NCBI GenBank assembly: GCA_945907045.1
Contig: CAMDSH010000003.1
Span: 94,653 to 158,652, forward strand
From: Rhizobium sp. Q54
Lineage (GTDB): Bacteria; Pseudomonadota; Alphaproteobacteria; Rhizobiales; Xanthobacteraceae
Reading direction: 5' to 3'
DNA: 64,000 nucleotides
This document shows, in pieces, positions 26,189 to 35,653 of this stretch; position 1 is the first letter of the stretch, and each line of letters begins with the position of its first letter. A program made the translations under genes and the position numbers. The notes below the pieces were generated by a model. The model was not told the origin of the DNA and did not search any database. It saw nothing but the letters and a program-made list of their open reading frames with translations.

Positions 26189-26401
26189 ATGCAGAACCTG
26201 CCGATCGATTTTGCGACCGTGAACTGGGTGTATGTCGGGGTTCTGGCGGTGTTCGCCTTCTTCGCTACCGTGGTCGGAAACCTGCTCTCGTTCAATCATC
26301 GCGGGTTGGCGGCCATCCTTGCAGCGGTGATTTTCGCCGCAATTTTCATCGCCTGGACATATTTTCCGCACGGCCTGCCGCTCCCGACCCGTCTGGGGTG
26401 A
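26189..26401 (+). CDS. Small two-span membrane protein, unknown function
   Basis: A 70-residue protein with two hydrophobic spans (WVYVGVLAVFAFFATVVGNLL and AAILAAVIFAAIFIAWTYF) joined by a short basic loop (SFNHRG). AGAAGGATG lies 10-15 bases upstream. I do not recognise a named family. It stands alone between divergent dehydrogenase genes and scoA. Confidence 0.65.
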   Translation: MQNLPIDFATVNWVYVGVLAVFAFFATVVGNLLSFNHRGLAAILAAVIFAAIFIAWTYFPHGLPLPTRLG

Positions 26402-26430
26402 TCCTTGGCTGATTTTGCGGCGGGGCCTTT

Positions 26431-26470
26431 TGCATAGGCCGGTTGACCTTTTGCGAGGTCCGGCTATGCA
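26431..26470. repeat. 40-base inverted repeat upstream of scoA
   Basis: TGCATAGGCCGG and CCGGCTATGCA face each other with an inner GACCT/AGGTC pair around TTTGCG. It sits between the 70-aa gene and the CoA transferase start. No T-run follows, so it could be an operator or transcript hairpin. Confidence 0.6.
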
Positions 26471-26504
26471 AGATGATCGTTGCCGGGATTTTTAGTGGTG
26501 TTGG

Positions 26505-27206
26505 ATGAAGAAAGTTTATCCCGACGCGCGTGCCGCGTTGTCAGGCCTGCTCAAGGACGGGATGCTGATCATGGCCGGAGGTTTCGGCCTGTGCGGCATT
26601 CCTGAAGCCTTGATCCTCGCCATTCGCGACTCCGGGGTGAAAAATCTCACGATCGTGTCCAACAACGCGGGCGTGGACGGCGCAGGCCTCGGCCTGCTGC
26701 TGGAGACGCGGCAGGTGAAGAAGATGATCTCGTCCTATGTGGGCGAGAACAAATTGTTCGCGCAGCAATACCTCGCCAAGGAACTGGAAATCGAATTCAA
26801 CCCGCAAGGCACGCTGGCCGAGCGCATCCGCGCGGGCGGCGCGGGCATTCCCGCCTTCTTCACGCGCACCGGCGCCGGCACGCTGATCGCCGAAGGCAAG
26901 GAAGAGCGCGAGTTCGACGGCGAGAAATACATCATGGAACGCGGGATCGTCGCGGACTTGTCGGTCGTGCATGCCTGGAAGGGCGATACCGAAGGCAATC
27001 TCGTTTACCGCAAGACCGCGCGCAATTTTAATCCGATGATGGCGACGGCCGGCAAGGTGACGGTCGCCGAGGTGGAAAATCTGGTGGAGCCCGGAAACGT
27101 CGATCCCGACCTCATCATCACGCCGGGTGTCTACGTCAAGCGCATCGTTCATGTGCCGGATGCTGTGAAGCACATCGAGCAGCGCACCGTGCGCAAGCGC
27201 GCGTGA
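26505..27206 (+). CDS. scoA: 3-oxoacid CoA-transferase subunit A
   Basis: A 233-residue alpha subunit of a family I CoA transferase. [16 protein letters not shown] (about residue 24) is the CoA-binding loop, and [18 protein letters not shown] is typical of succinyl-CoA:3-ketoacid transferases. With subunit B, 13 bases downstream, it moves CoA from succinyl-CoA to acetoacetate or 3-oxoadipate. PcaI is an alternative name if aromatic catabolism is the setting; no pca genes are present in the window. Confidence 0.9.
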   Translation: MKKVYPDARAALSGLLKDGMLIMAGGFGLCGIPEALILAIRDSGVKNLTIVSNNAGVDGAGLGLLLETRQVKKMISSYVGENKLFAQQYLAKELEIEFNPQGTLAERIRAGGAGIPAFFTRTGAGTLIAEGKEEREFDGEKYIMERGIVADLSVVHAWKGDTEGNLVYRKTARNFNPMMATAGKVTVAEVENLVEPGNVDPDLIITPGVYVKRIVHVPDAVKHIEQRTVRKRA

Positions 27207-27219
27207 AGGGAGATTAGGA

Positions 27220-27873
27220 ATGCCCTGGACCCGTGAGCAGATGGCCGAGCGCGCCGCGAAGGAATTGCGCGACGGCTTTTACGTCAATCTCGGCATCGGC
27301 ATTCCGACGCTGGTGTCGAATTACATTCCCGACGGCATGAGCGTGCAGCTGCAAAGCGAGAACGGCATGCTTGGGTTCGGCCCGTTTCCTTACGAAGGCG
27401 ACGAGGACCCCGACCTCATCAACGCCGGCAAGCAGACGATCACGGAATTGCCGACCACGAGCTTTTTCTCGTCAGCCGATTCATTTGCCATGATCCGCGG
27501 CGGCCACATCGACCTTTCCATCCTTGGCGCCATGCAGGTGGCGGAGAACGGCGATCTCGCCAACTGGATGATCCCCGGCAAGATGGTCAAGGGAATGGGC
27601 GGTGCGATGGACCTCGTCGCCGGCGTTAAAAAAGTCGTCGTGGTGATGGAGCACACCGCCAAGGACGATCCCAAACTATTGCAGAAATGCAATCTGCCGC
27701 TCACTGGAGCTGGCGTCGTCGATATGGTGGTCACCGATCTGGGCGTCTTCACCATCGACAAGAAGAACGCTGGTGGGATGACGCTGATCGAGCTTGCGCC
27801 CGACGTGACGCTCGACGAGATCAGGAAAAAGACTCAGGCGAAGTTCAAGGTCGACGCCAAGCTCAAGCACTAA
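27220..27873 (+). CDS. scoB: 3-oxoacid CoA-transferase subunit B
   Basis: A 217-residue beta subunit. The catalytic glutamate lies in [10 protein letters not shown] (about residue 47), with [13 protein letters not shown] before it and [14 protein letters not shown] after it. It pairs with scoA to form the active heteromer. AGGGAGA lies upstream of the ATG. The 3' end overlaps the convergent hydantoinase gene by four bases. Confidence 0.92.
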   Translation: MPWTREQMAERAAKELRDGFYVNLGIGIPTLVSNYIPDGMSVQLQSENGMLGFGPFPYEGDEDPDLINAGKQTITELPTTSFFSSADSFAMIRGGHIDLSILGAMQVAENGDLANWMIPGKMVKGMGGAMDLVAGVKKVVVVMEHTAKDDPKLLQKCNLPLTGAGVVDMVVTDLGVFTIDKKNAGGMTLIELAPDVTLDEIRKKTQAKFKVDAKLKH

Positions 27874-29282
27874 CGTGGCGCGGCGAGCGGCGATTTTGCG
27901 CGGCTGACGTACGAACCTGCGCCGGGCGCGCCGACCAGCGCACCATCGCGCACCACGAACTTGCCGCGCAGTATAGTCGAGACCGGCCAGCCTTTGACGC
28001 TGAGCCCTTCATACGGCGTGTAGTCGCATCCGCCGTGCATCAGCTTTTGCGAAATCGTCACCTCGCGCTCCGGATCCCAGATCGCAATGTCGGCATCGCT
28101 TCCCGCCGCTATCGCGCCCTTCTGCGGATAGAGTCCGTAGGTCTTGGCGTGGTTGGTGGATGTGAGCGCGACGAATTCGTTCAGGCTGATGCGGCCTTTG
28201 CCGACGCCTTCCGAGAACAAAATGGGCAGTCGTGTTTCAATGCCGGGAATTCCGTTCGGCACCCAGCGGAACGACGTGCGCCCTTTCGGGTGCAGCTTGC
28301 CGTGCGGATCGTCGTAGCGGAAAGGGCAGTGGTCGGACGAGAACAGCGAAAAAATGCCCTGCTGCAATCCCTCCCAGCACGCTTGCTGGCTTGGCTCGTC
28401 GCGCGGCGGCGGCGAGCAGACGTATTTCGCGCCCTCCATGTTGAGGCCGCCCAAATCTTTTTCGGTCAGCACCAGATATTGCGGGCAGGTCTCGCCGTAG
28501 ATTTTCAGGCCGCGCGCCTGCGCTCGCGCGATCTCCTCCATCGCCGCGCGGTTAGAAACGTGCACGATCATGATCGGCACATCGACAATTTCCGCGAGCG
28601 AGATGGCGCGGTGCGTCGCCTCGCGCTCAACCGGAATAGGCCGCGACGCGGCGTGGAATTTCGGCGCGGTGTTGCCGGCGCGCTCCAGCCGGTCGGTAAG
28701 GAAGCGGATGGCATCGTAGTTTTCCGCGTGCACCATCACCAGCGCGCCGGTCTCGCGCGCCACGCTCATGACGTTGAGCATTTCCAGATCGGAAAGCGCG
28801 AGGCCCTCGTATGTCATGAACACCTTGAACGAGGTGTAGCCATCTTCCACTAGCGCGGGTAGTTCCTGACCCAGCACACGCTCGGTGGCGTCCGCGATGA
28901 TGAGATGGAAAGAGACATCGACGTAACATTTGCCGTCGGCCTTGGCGTGATAGTCCTTCACCACCTGACGCAATGACTCGCCCTTCTGCTGAAGTGCGAA
29001 GGGGAGCACCATTGTGTTGCCGCCGAATGCCGCCGCGCGCGTGCCCGAGGCAAAATCGTCCGCCATGACGATGCCGGGCGCAGAGGGCTGCGCGAGATGC
29101 ACGTGTGAATCGATGCCACCCGGCATCACCAGTTTGCCGGCCGCGTCCACCACCTCGCGCGCGTCGCTTAAGTTCTCGCCGAGTTCAGCGACTTTTCCGC
29201 CGCTGATGCCGACATCGCATTGCAACGTCTCGGTGTCGGTAACGACCGTGCCGCCGCGAATGATGGTGTCGAAGGTAATCAT
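27870..29282 (-). CDS. Dihydropyrimidinase/hydantoinase family amidohydrolase
   Basis: A 470-residue cyclic amidohydrolase. Metal and substrate motifs are in order: [12 protein letters not shown] (two His), the carboxylated Lys in [11 protein letters not shown] (about residue 150), [17 protein letters not shown] and [11 protein letters not shown] (Asp). It opens dihydrouracil, hydantoin or related rings. Length and motif order match dihydropyrimidinases more than allantoinases. The near neighbour OHCU/HIU hydrolase gene points to nitrogen salvage from purines and pyrimidines in this part of the chromosome. Confidence 0.9.
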   Translation of the reverse strand: MITFDTIIRGGTVVTDTETLQCDVGISGGKVAELGENLSDAREVVDAAGKLVMPGGIDSHVHLAQPSAPGIVMADDFASGTRAAAFGGNTMVLPFALQQKGESLRQVVKDYHAKADGKCYVDVSFHLIIADATERVLGQELPALVEDGYTSFKVFMTYEGLALSDLEMLNVMSVARETGALVMVHAENYDAIRFLTDRLERAGNTAPKFHAASRPIPVEREATHRAISLAEIVDVPIMIVHVSNRAAMEEIARAQARGLKIYGETCPQYLVLTEKDLGGLNMEGAKYVCSPPPRDEPSQQACWEGLQQGIFSLFSSDHCPFRYDDPHGKLHPKGRTSFRWVPNGIPGIETRLPILFSEGVGKGRISLNEFVALTSTNHAKTYGLYPQKGAIAAGSDADIAIWDPEREVTISQKLMHGGCDYTPYEGLSVKGWPVSTILRGKFVVRDGALVGAPGAGSYVSRAKSPLAAPR

Positions 29283-29300
29283 GCCGATGTCTTTTTACCT

Positions 29301-29387
29301 GTCATCACCGGGCTTGTCCCGGTGATCCCGCTTAGGAGGGGATGTGCCTTCCCGATCGGGATGGCCGGAACAAGTCCGGCCATGACG
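29301..29387. repeat. Paired palindromic intergenic elements (REP/BIME-like)
   Basis: Two palindromes face each other: TCACCGGGCTTGTCCCGGTGA and TGGCCGGAACAAGTCCGGCCA. Both carry a CGG-x-TTGT-CCG-type core read in opposite directions. Such pairs are common between genes in Bradyrhizobium-like genomes. Here they fill the gap between the hydantoinase and DUF1993 genes. Confidence 0.7.
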
Positions 29388-29407
29388 GACTCAGTTTATT
29401 GCCGTGA

Positions 29408-29917
29408 TTACATCCCGCTGCCGAGGAAATCCCGCTTGCCGAGTTCGATGCCGTTGTGACGCAGGATGGCGTAGGTGGTGGCGAGATGGAAATAGAAATT
29501 CGGCAGTGCGAAACCAATCAGATAAGCCTGCCCCTTGAACGTCATCGGCTTGCCGCCGATGGGGAGCGTGATCTCGCGCTCTTCCGAGCCGTCGATCTGC
29601 GCCGGCTTGATGCTTTTCACGAATTCCACCGTCTTGGCGATGCGCGCCTGAAATTCATCGAAGCTGGTCTCGGTATCGGCGAATTTCGGAACCTCGACGC
29701 CGGCCAGCCGCGCCGTGGTGTTCTTGGCAAAATCGGCGGCGATTTGAATCTGCTTGGTCAGCGGCAGCATGTCGGGCGCAATCCGTGAGTTCAGAAACAC
29801 AGCGGGCTCGATCTTGCGTGCGGCGGCATTGGCCGCGGCCTTCTCGAGGATGGCGGAAAGCACGGCGAGCATTTGCAGGAACGCCGGAACCGACGCCTGG
29901 TACATGGAAAGCGGCAT
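29408..29917 (-). CDS. DUF1993 family protein
   Basis: A 169-residue protein; the start MPLSMYQASVPAF is the family start, and the longer frame from 30010 would run into the next gene's 3' end. The fold is an all-helical DinB-like bundle: LTKQIQIAADFAKNTTARLAG and GFALPNFYFHLATTYAILRHNG, with His residues that could bind metal. No reaction is known for the family. Co-directional with the urate enzyme gene upstream. Confidence 0.85.
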   Translation of the reverse strand: MPLSMYQASVPAFLQMLAVLSAILEKAAANAAARKIEPAVFLNSRIAPDMLPLTKQIQIAADFAKNTTARLAGVEVPKFADTETSFDEFQARIAKTVEFVKSIKPAQIDGSEEREITLPIGGKPMTFKGQAYLIGFALPNFYFHLATTYAILRHNGIELGKRDFLGSGM

Positions 29918-29979
29918 GATGGTTTTGATCCGATACTGTTGTGAGATGCGTTTATAGCAGGGCCTTGTGGCCGCCGCGA

Positions 29980-30861
29980 TCAACTTCCGCGGTAGGTGGT
30001 GTAGCTCCACGGTGTGACGATGAGTGGCACATGGTAATGCCCTTCCGGTTCGGCAAGGGCGAAGCGCACCGATACGATACCGAGAAATTTTTCCATATCG
30101 CCGAAATAGTGGCCGATGTTGAATTGCAGCTCATAAGTCCCGATGCGCAGCGGCTCGTCCGCGATCAGCGGGTTGTCCGTACGGCCTTGGGCATTGGTGG
30201 TGCTGTCCGCCAGTAATCCGCGCGCGCTGACGCCCACCTCATACAGTGCGACACGAACGCCTTGCGCCGGGCGCCCCCGCATTATGTCGAGCACATGCGT
30301 GGAAAGCCGCCCATCGGTTTGCGGCTTGCCCGGTCCATCCACTTTTGCGTTCAGCCGCAGCCGCGTGATCAGCGCGATTTCATCCAGCGCTGTGCCGCGC
30401 TCGGCGGCGATGCCGTTCGCCAACCGCCGCTCGAACTGCCGCAATATGGAATCGCGCGTGTGCCGCCGCACGCAAATGATGAAGGGAAATCCGAATTTCG
30501 CGCCATAAGCCGCATTCAACTTCTCGAAACGGGCAAACTCATCCGCGCTCAAGCGGTCAAGGCCGAGGCTGCCTTGTTCGGCCTGCGAGTCCTTCGTCAA
30601 TTCCGCGCGGGCAACCTTGCTGCCGAGTTCCGGGTGGTTGCGGATGAAACCTAGCTGTGCGTCCGGCGTCGCCGTGTGCACCGCCGCCATCATCGCGTCG
30701 TGCATCGCGGCGACGGTGGTGAATGGGCGCGATCCCAACGCGGCCTCGGCGACCCAGGGCGCGTGTTCGAACACATCGGCCAGCGCCGCCACAAAGCCGC
30801 TGCGCGGCAGCGCGTTCAGGCGGTCGAGCGTCATGTCCGGGGATGCCATCTTTTTGAGCAT
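29980..30861 (-). CDS. OHCU decarboxylase/5-hydroxyisourate hydrolase fusion
   Basis: A 293-residue bifunctional protein. Residues 1-170 are the OHCU decarboxylase (LNALPRSGFVAALADVFEHA, FIRNHPELGSK with catalytic His, FGFPFIICVRRHTRDSIL). Residues about 180-293 are the transthyretin-like HIU hydrolase (LSTHVLDIMRGRPAQGV, ending YHVPLIVTPWSYTTYRGS). Together they convert 5-hydroxyisourate to S-allantoin; the domain order equals the plant allantoin synthase. The start MLKKMASPDM is chosen; the upstream part of the ORF overlaps the promoter region of livG. No urate oxidase gene is in the window. Confidence 0.9.
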   Translation of the reverse strand: MLKKMASPDMTLDRLNALPRSGFVAALADVFEHAPWVAEAALGSRPFTTVAAMHDAMMAAVHTATPDAQLGFIRNHPELGSKVARAELTKDSQAEQGSLGLDRLSADEFARFEKLNAAYGAKFGFPFIICVRRHTRDSILRQFERRLANGIAAERGTALDEIALITRLRLNAKVDGPGKPQTDGRLSTHVLDIMRGRPAQGVRVALYEVGVSARGLLADSTTNAQGRTDNPLIADEPLRIGTYELQFNIGHYFGDMEKFLGIVSVRFALAEPEGHYHVPLIVTPWSYTTYRGS

Positions 30862-30970
30862 AAACGATTTTTGGCCTGCGTTGATTTGCTTTGCCGTATA
30901 AGGCTTTAGTGGCGCTGGACGGGCCGCGAAAACATGCAGACAATGCATTCCGTTGGGGAACACAAGCGTA

Positions 30971-31726
30971 ATGAGTGCTGACATCATCCTCGAAACCGAG
31001 GATCTCACAAAGGAATTCGCCGGTTTCGTCGCGGTCAATGGCGTCGGCCTGAAGGTCGAGCGCGGGACGATTCACGCGCTGATCGGACCCAACGGCGCGG
31101 GCAAAACCACCTGCTTCAATCTGCTGACGAAGTTTTTGAGTCCGACGCGCGGGCGCATTCTGTTCAAGGGCCGCGATATCACTTCATTACCACCGGCGGA
31201 CGTCGCGCAGCTTGGCCTGGTGCGCTCGTTTCAAATCTCGGCGGTATTTCTGCACATGAGCGTGCTGGAAAACGTGCGCATCGCCTTGCAGCGCAAGCGC
31301 GGCGGCTCGTTCGATTTCTGGCGTTCGGCTGCCTCGCTGGATGAATTCAATGACCGTGCGATGACGCTGATCGCCGATGTCGGTCTTGCATCATTCGTGA
31401 ATTGGATGGCTGTGGAGCTGCCCTATGGCCGCAAGCGCGCGCTGGAGATCGCGACGACGCTGGCGCTCGATCCGGAGATGATGCTTCTGGACGAGCCGAC
31501 CGCCGGCATGGGGCATGAGGATATCGAGCGCATCAGCGCACTGATCAAGACGGTCGCTGCCGACCGCACTGTGCTGATGGTCGAACATAATCTCTCGGTG
31601 GTGGAGAATTTGTGCGACCGCATTACCGTGCTCACGCGCGGCCGCGTGCTCGCCGAGGGCAATTACGACACGGTGTCCAAAAACGCCGAGGTGCGCGAAG
31701 CCTATATGGGGGTGGGGCATGCTTGA
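30971..31726 (+). CDS. livG: Branched-chain amino acid-type ABC transporter ATP-binding protein
   Basis: A 251-residue LivG-type ATPase: Walker A GPNGAGKTT (about residue 37), signature region VELPYGRKRALEIATTLA (a divergent LSGG), Walker B MMLLDEPTAGMG, H-loop VEHN. The C-terminal extension RGRVLAEGNYDTVSKNAEVR is typical of LivG. It overlaps livF by eight bases. The substrate may be an amide, urea or amino acid given the neighbouring hydantoinase and allantoin-forming enzymes; this is inference. Confidence 0.92.
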   Translation: MSADIILETEDLTKEFAGFVAVNGVGLKVERGTIHALIGPNGAGKTTCFNLLTKFLSPTRGRILFKGRDITSLPPADVAQLGLVRSFQISAVFLHMSVLENVRIALQRKRGGSFDFWRSAASLDEFNDRAMTLIADVGLASFVNWMAVELPYGRKRALEIATTLALDPEMMLLDEPTAGMGHEDIERISALIKTVAADRTVLMVEHNLSVVENLCDRITVLTRGRVLAEGNYDTVSKNAEVREAYMGVGHA

Positions 31727-32435
31727 TACCCACTCGCCCCTTCTCGCGATCAAGGAGTTGCAGGCTTGGTACGGCGAGTCGCACATCCTGCATGGCGTGA
31801 ATTTCGACGTGCAGCCGGGCGAAGTCGTCACGCTGCTCGGGCGCAATGGCGCGGGCAAGACCACGACGCTGAAATCGGTGATGGGCATTGTCGCGCGGCG
31901 CACCGGCTCGATCCGTTTCGAGGGACAAGAGCAGATCGCGCGCTCGTCGGATCAGATCGCCCGCGCCGGCATCGCCTTCTGTCCGGAAGAGCGCGGCATC
32001 TTTGCGAGCCTGGACGTGCAGGAAAACCTGTTGCTGCCGCCGGTGATCCGGCCGGGCGGGCTATCGCTCGATCGCATTTTTGAATTGTTCCCGAATCTGA
32101 AGGAGCGGCTCGGTTCCAGCCAAGGAACGAAATTATCCGGCGGCGAGCAGCAGATGCTGGCGATCGGCCGTATTTTACGCACCGGCGCGCGGCTTTTGCT
32201 GCTGGACGAGCCGACTGAGGGTCTCGCGCCCGTCATAATTCAGCAAATCGGCAAGACCATCCGCACGCTCAAGGAGCAGGGCTTTACCATCTTGCTGGTG
32301 GAGCAGAATTTCCGCTTCGCCGCCACGGTTGCGGACCGGTACTATGTGATGGAACATGGGCGTATTATCGACCAGTTCGCCAATTCGGAACTGGACGCCA
32401 ATGTGGAGAAGCTCCACGACTATCTCGGAGTCTAA
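31719..32435 (+). CDS. livF: Branched-chain amino acid-type ABC transporter ATP-binding protein
   Basis: A 238-residue LivF-type ATPase: Walker A GRNGAGKTT, signature LSGGEQQMLAIGRIL, Walker B LLLLDEPTEGLAP, H-loop VEQN. It pairs with LivG beneath the LivHM channel. The LAPVIIQQIGKTIRTLKEQG stretch is typical of LivF. Translationally coupled to livG by overlap. Confidence 0.93.
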   Translation: MLDTHSPLLAIKELQAWYGESHILHGVNFDVQPGEVVTLLGRNGAGKTTTLKSVMGIVARRTGSIRFEGQEQIARSSDQIARAGIAFCPEERGIFASLDVQENLLLPPVIRPGGLSLDRIFELFPNLKERLGSSQGTKLSGGEQQMLAIGRILRTGARLLLLDEPTEGLAPVIIQQIGKTIRTLKEQGFTILLVEQNFRFAATVADRYYVMEHGRIIDQFANSELDANVEKLHDYLGV

Positions 32436-32476
32436 GTAAAAGTGCCCGCAGGGTGCACAAACAAGGAGGAATGCCA

Positions 32477-33688
32477 ATGAAACGTTTCTTAGGTACGGCC
32501 GCGCTGGCAGTCGTGCTGGCCGCCGGCACCGCGCAAGCGCAACAGGTTACCGTCAAGATCGGCGTGCTCAGCGACATGTCGAGCCTCTATGCCGACATCG
32601 GCGGCCCGGGCTCGGTTGCCTCGGCCAAGATGGCGATCGCCGACTTCGCCGCAAAGAACAAGGACATCAAAGTCGAGCTCGTTTCCGGCGATCATCAGAA
32701 CAAGCCCGACATCGGCTCGCAGATTGCGAACCAGTGGGCCGACGTCGATAAGGTCGATCTGATCATCGACACGCCGAACTCCGGCGTGGCGCTGGCGGTG
32801 AGCCAGGTCGTGGCCACCAAGAACAAGCTCTTCATCGTGTCCGGCGCGGCTGCTTCCGATCTCACCGGTCCGAAGTGCAACGCCAACACCATTCACTGGA
32901 CCTACGATACCTGGATGCTCGCCAACGGCACCGGCAAGGCGCTGGTGAAGACCGGCGGCGATAGCTGGTTCTTCCTCACCGCCGACTACGCCTTCGGTCA
33001 CGCGCTTGAGCGCGACACGATGGCGGTTGTCGAAAAGAACGGCGGCAAGGTGCTCGGCAAGGTCCGTCACCCGCTCAACACCAACGACTTCTCGTCGTTC
33101 CTGCTGCAGGCTCAGGCGTCGAAGGCCAAGGTCATCGGCCTTGCCAACGCCGGCGGCGACACCATCAACTCGATCAAGCAGGCGGCCGAATTCGGTATCG
33201 TCAAGGGCGGACAGAGCCTCGCAGGCCTGCTCGTGTTCTCGAGCGACGTGAACGCACTCGGCTTGCAGACCGCGCAAGGTCTGGTGCTGACCGAGACCTG
33301 GTACTGGGATGCGAATGATATCAATCGCGCCTGGACCAAGCGCTGGCAGACGGAGCGTGGCGCGGCGGGTAAGTTCCCGACCATGATCCACGCCGGCGTC
33401 TATTCCGGCATCACGCATTACCTCAAGGCTGTCGCGGCTCTCAAGAGCGCCGCTGACGGCAAGGCGGTGGCTGCGAAAATGAAGGAAATGCCGACCGACG
33501 ATCCGCTGTTCGGCAAGGGAACCGTTCGCGCCGATGGCCGCAAGATCCACGACGCGTATTTGTTCGAGGTGAAGAAGCCGGCGGAATCCAAGTATCCGGG
33601 CGACTTCTACAAGCTGCGCGCCACCATCCCGGCGGCGGAAGCTTTCCGTCCGCTCAAGGAAGGCAACTGCCCGCTGGTTGGCAGCTGA
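32477..33688 (+). CDS. ABC transporter substrate-binding protein, LivK/Peripla_BP_6 type
   Basis: A 403-residue periplasmic protein. The ATG at 32477 is seven bases after AAGGAGGA, better spaced than the ATG at 32471. The signal peptide ends AGTAQAQQ (about residue 21). Mature landmarks: VTVKIGVLSDMSSLYADIGG, LIIDTPNSGVALAVSQV and HWTYDTWMLANGTGKAL. It captures the ligand for LivHMGF. A strong terminator follows at once, so it is probably made in excess over the membrane parts. Confidence 0.93.
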   Translation: MKRFLGTAALAVVLAAGTAQAQQVTVKIGVLSDMSSLYADIGGPGSVASAKMAIADFAAKNKDIKVELVSGDHQNKPDIGSQIANQWADVDKVDLIIDTPNSGVALAVSQVVATKNKLFIVSGAAASDLTGPKCNANTIHWTYDTWMLANGTGKALVKTGGDSWFFLTADYAFGHALERDTMAVVEKNGGKVLGKVRHPLNTNDFSSFLLQAQASKAKVIGLANAGGDTINSIKQAAEFGIVKGGQSLAGLLVFSSDVNALGLQTAQGLVLTETWYWDANDINRAWTKRWQTERGAAGKFPTMIHAGVYSGITHYLKAVAALKSAADGKAVAAKMKEMPTDDPLFGKGTVRADGRKIHDAYLFEVKKPAESKYPGDFYKLRATIPAAEAFRPLKEGNCPLVGS

Positions 33689-33705
33689 TAAGCACGTAAC
33701 ACGGC

Positions 33706-33734
33706 AAGGGGCGGGCTTCGGCCCGCCCCTTTTT
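33706..33734 (+). terminator. Intra-operon rho-independent terminator after the liv binding-protein gene
   Basis: AAGGGGCGGGC and GCCCGCCCCTT form a perfect 11-bp stem with a TTCG tetraloop, followed by TTTT. It lies between the binding-protein gene and the livH GTG start 18 bases on. Read-through or an internal promoter must supply livHM. Confidence 0.85.
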
Positions 33735-33751
33735 CCGGGCGGAGTAGACGC

Positions 33752-34639
33752 GTGTTCGAAATCTTCGGCATCCCCTCGCAGGCGCTGTTTGGGCAGCTGT
33801 TAATCGGCCTGATTAACGGCTCATTCTATGCGCTGCTGAGTCTGGGTCTCGCCGTCATCTTCGGCATGCTCAACATCATCAATTTCACGCATGGCGCCCA
33901 ATACATGATGGGTGCCTTCGCGGCGTATCTTCTGCTGCAGCACACCGGGATCGGCTATTGGCCGGCGCTGATCGTGGCGCCGATCCTGGTCGGCATCACC
34001 GGCATGATCGTTGAGCGCACGATGCTGCAGTGGCTCTACAAGCTGGACCATCTCTACGGGCTGCTGCTCACCTTTGGCCTCGCACTCATCATTGAGGGTG
34101 TCGCCCGCAATTATTACGGCTCCGCCGGTCTGCCTTATACCGTGCCGGAATCTCTGCAGGGCGGGCGTAATCTCGGTTTCATGTTTCTTCCTAATTACCG
34201 GGCATGGGTCGTCGTGGCTTCACTGACGATCTGCCTTGGCACCTGGTTCGTGATCGAGCGCACCCGGCTTGGCGCCAACCTGCGCGCCGCGACGGAAAAT
34301 CCGACGCTGGTGCGGGCCTTCGGCATCAACGTGCCGCGCATGATTACGCTCACTTACGGTTTTGGCGTCGCGCTTGCCGCCTTCGCCGGCGTGATGGCCG
34401 CGCCGATCTATAACGTTTCGCCGCAGATGGGCGCCGAGTTGATCATCGTGGTGTTCGCGGTGGTCGTCATCGGAGGCATGGGCTCTATCCTTGGCGCCAT
34501 CATCACCGGCTTCGGCCTTGGCGTGATCGAGGGTCTGACGAAGGTGTTCTTCCCGGAAGCTTCCAACACCGTGATCTTCGTCATCATGGCGATCGTGTTG
34601 CTGGTGCGTCCCGCTGGCCTGTTCGGGCGGAGGGCGTGA
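33752..34639 (+). CDS. livH: Branched-chain amino acid-type ABC transporter permease
   Basis: A 295-residue permease with GTG start and GGAG ten bases before. About eight hydrophobic segments; LINGSFYALLSLGLAVIFGM near the N-terminus and VVVIGGMGSILGAIITGFGLG near residue 240 are LivH landmarks. Overlaps livM at TGATG, so the two channel subunits are coupled. Confidence 0.93.
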   Translation: MFEIFGIPSQALFGQLLIGLINGSFYALLSLGLAVIFGMLNIINFTHGAQYMMGAFAAYLLLQHTGIGYWPALIVAPILVGITGMIVERTMLQWLYKLDHLYGLLLTFGLALIIEGVARNYYGSAGLPYTVPESLQGGRNLGFMFLPNYRAWVVVASLTICLGTWFVIERTRLGANLRAATENPTLVRAFGINVPRMITLTYGFGVALAAFAGVMAAPIYNVSPQMGAELIIVVFAVVVIGGMGSILGAIITGFGLGVIEGLTKVFFPEASNTVIFVIMAIVLLVRPAGLFGRRA

Positions 34640-35607
34640 TGGAGCGCCTGGTAGATCCCACCATTCGCGCCGAATCGGCGTGGCGCGCAAACAGCGAGAA
34701 AATCGCATTCGCTGTCATGGTGGCGGCGCTGATCGTTGCGCCGTTTTTCGCCTATCCGCTGTTCCTGATGCAGGCGCTATGCTTCGCGTTGTTCGCCTGC
34801 GCTTTCAACGTGCTGATCGGTTATGTCGGCCTGTTGTCGTTCGGGCATGCCCTCTATTTCGGTTGGGCCAGCTATCTGGCGGCCCATGCCGCGAAGGTGT
34901 GGGGGTTCACGCCGGAGCTTGCGATTCTCACGGGCACATTCGCGGCTGCTGCGCTGGGTCTCGTCGCAGGATCGCTCGCCATTCGCCGCCAGGGCATTTA
35001 TTTCGCGATGGTAACGTTGGCGTTGGCGCAGATGATGTATTTCGTCGCGCTGCAGGCGAAATTCACCGGTGGCGAAGACGGAATCCAGGCGGTGCCGCGC
35101 GGCAAACTGTTCGGACTCATCGATCTTACCAACGTGATGACGATGTACGTCGTCGTGGTTGTCATTTTCCTCGCTGGTTTCGTGTTCATCTATCGCATCA
35201 TCCACTCGCCGTTCGGCGAGGTGCTCAAGGCGATCCGCGAAAACGAAGCGCGCGCGATTTCGCTCGGCTACAAGACCGACCGTTACAAGCTTTTGGCCTT
35301 CGTGCTTTCGGCAACGCTTGCTGGCGTCGCCGGCTCCACCAAGGCGATCGTGTTCCAGATTGCTTCGCTCACGGACGTGTATTGGACGATGTCTGGCGAA
35401 GTCGTGCTGATGACTCTGGTGGGCGGCCTCGGAACTATTTTTGGGCCGGTCGCCGGTGCGTTCATTATCATCGCGATGCAGAACTACCTCAACGACCTCG
35501 ATCAGTGGGTGCTGGTGATCCAGGGCGTGATCTTCGTCGCCTGCGTGTTGCTGTTCCGCCGCGGCATCGTCGGCGAGATTGCGCATCTGCTGCGCATCAA
35601 GCTGTAA
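34639..35607 (+). CDS. livM: Branched-chain amino acid-type ABC transporter permease
   Basis: A 322-residue permease; the ATG at 34639 (TGATG with the livH stop) is used rather than the GTG at 34636. Family marks: NVLIGYVGLLSFGHALYFG, GIYFAMVTLALAQMMYF and GEVVLMTLVGGLGTIFGPVA. With LivH it makes the translocation path. It closes the liv operon; a 24-bp palindrome follows. Confidence 0.93.
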   Translation: MERLVDPTIRAESAWRANSEKIAFAVMVAALIVAPFFAYPLFLMQALCFALFACAFNVLIGYVGLLSFGHALYFGWASYLAAHAAKVWGFTPELAILTGTFAAAALGLVAGSLAIRRQGIYFAMVTLALAQMMYFVALQAKFTGGEDGIQAVPRGKLFGLIDLTNVMTMYVVVVVIFLAGFVFIYRIIHSPFGEVLKAIRENEARAISLGYKTDRYKLLAFVLSATLAGVAGSTKAIVFQIASLTDVYWTMSGEVVLMTLVGGLGTIFGPVAGAFIIIAMQNYLNDLDQWVLVIQGVIFVACVLLFRRGIVGEIAHLLRIKL

Positions 35608-35653
35608 CCGCCTACGTCATTCAATAATCTGACGAAACTGCAAGGCCCGCGCG

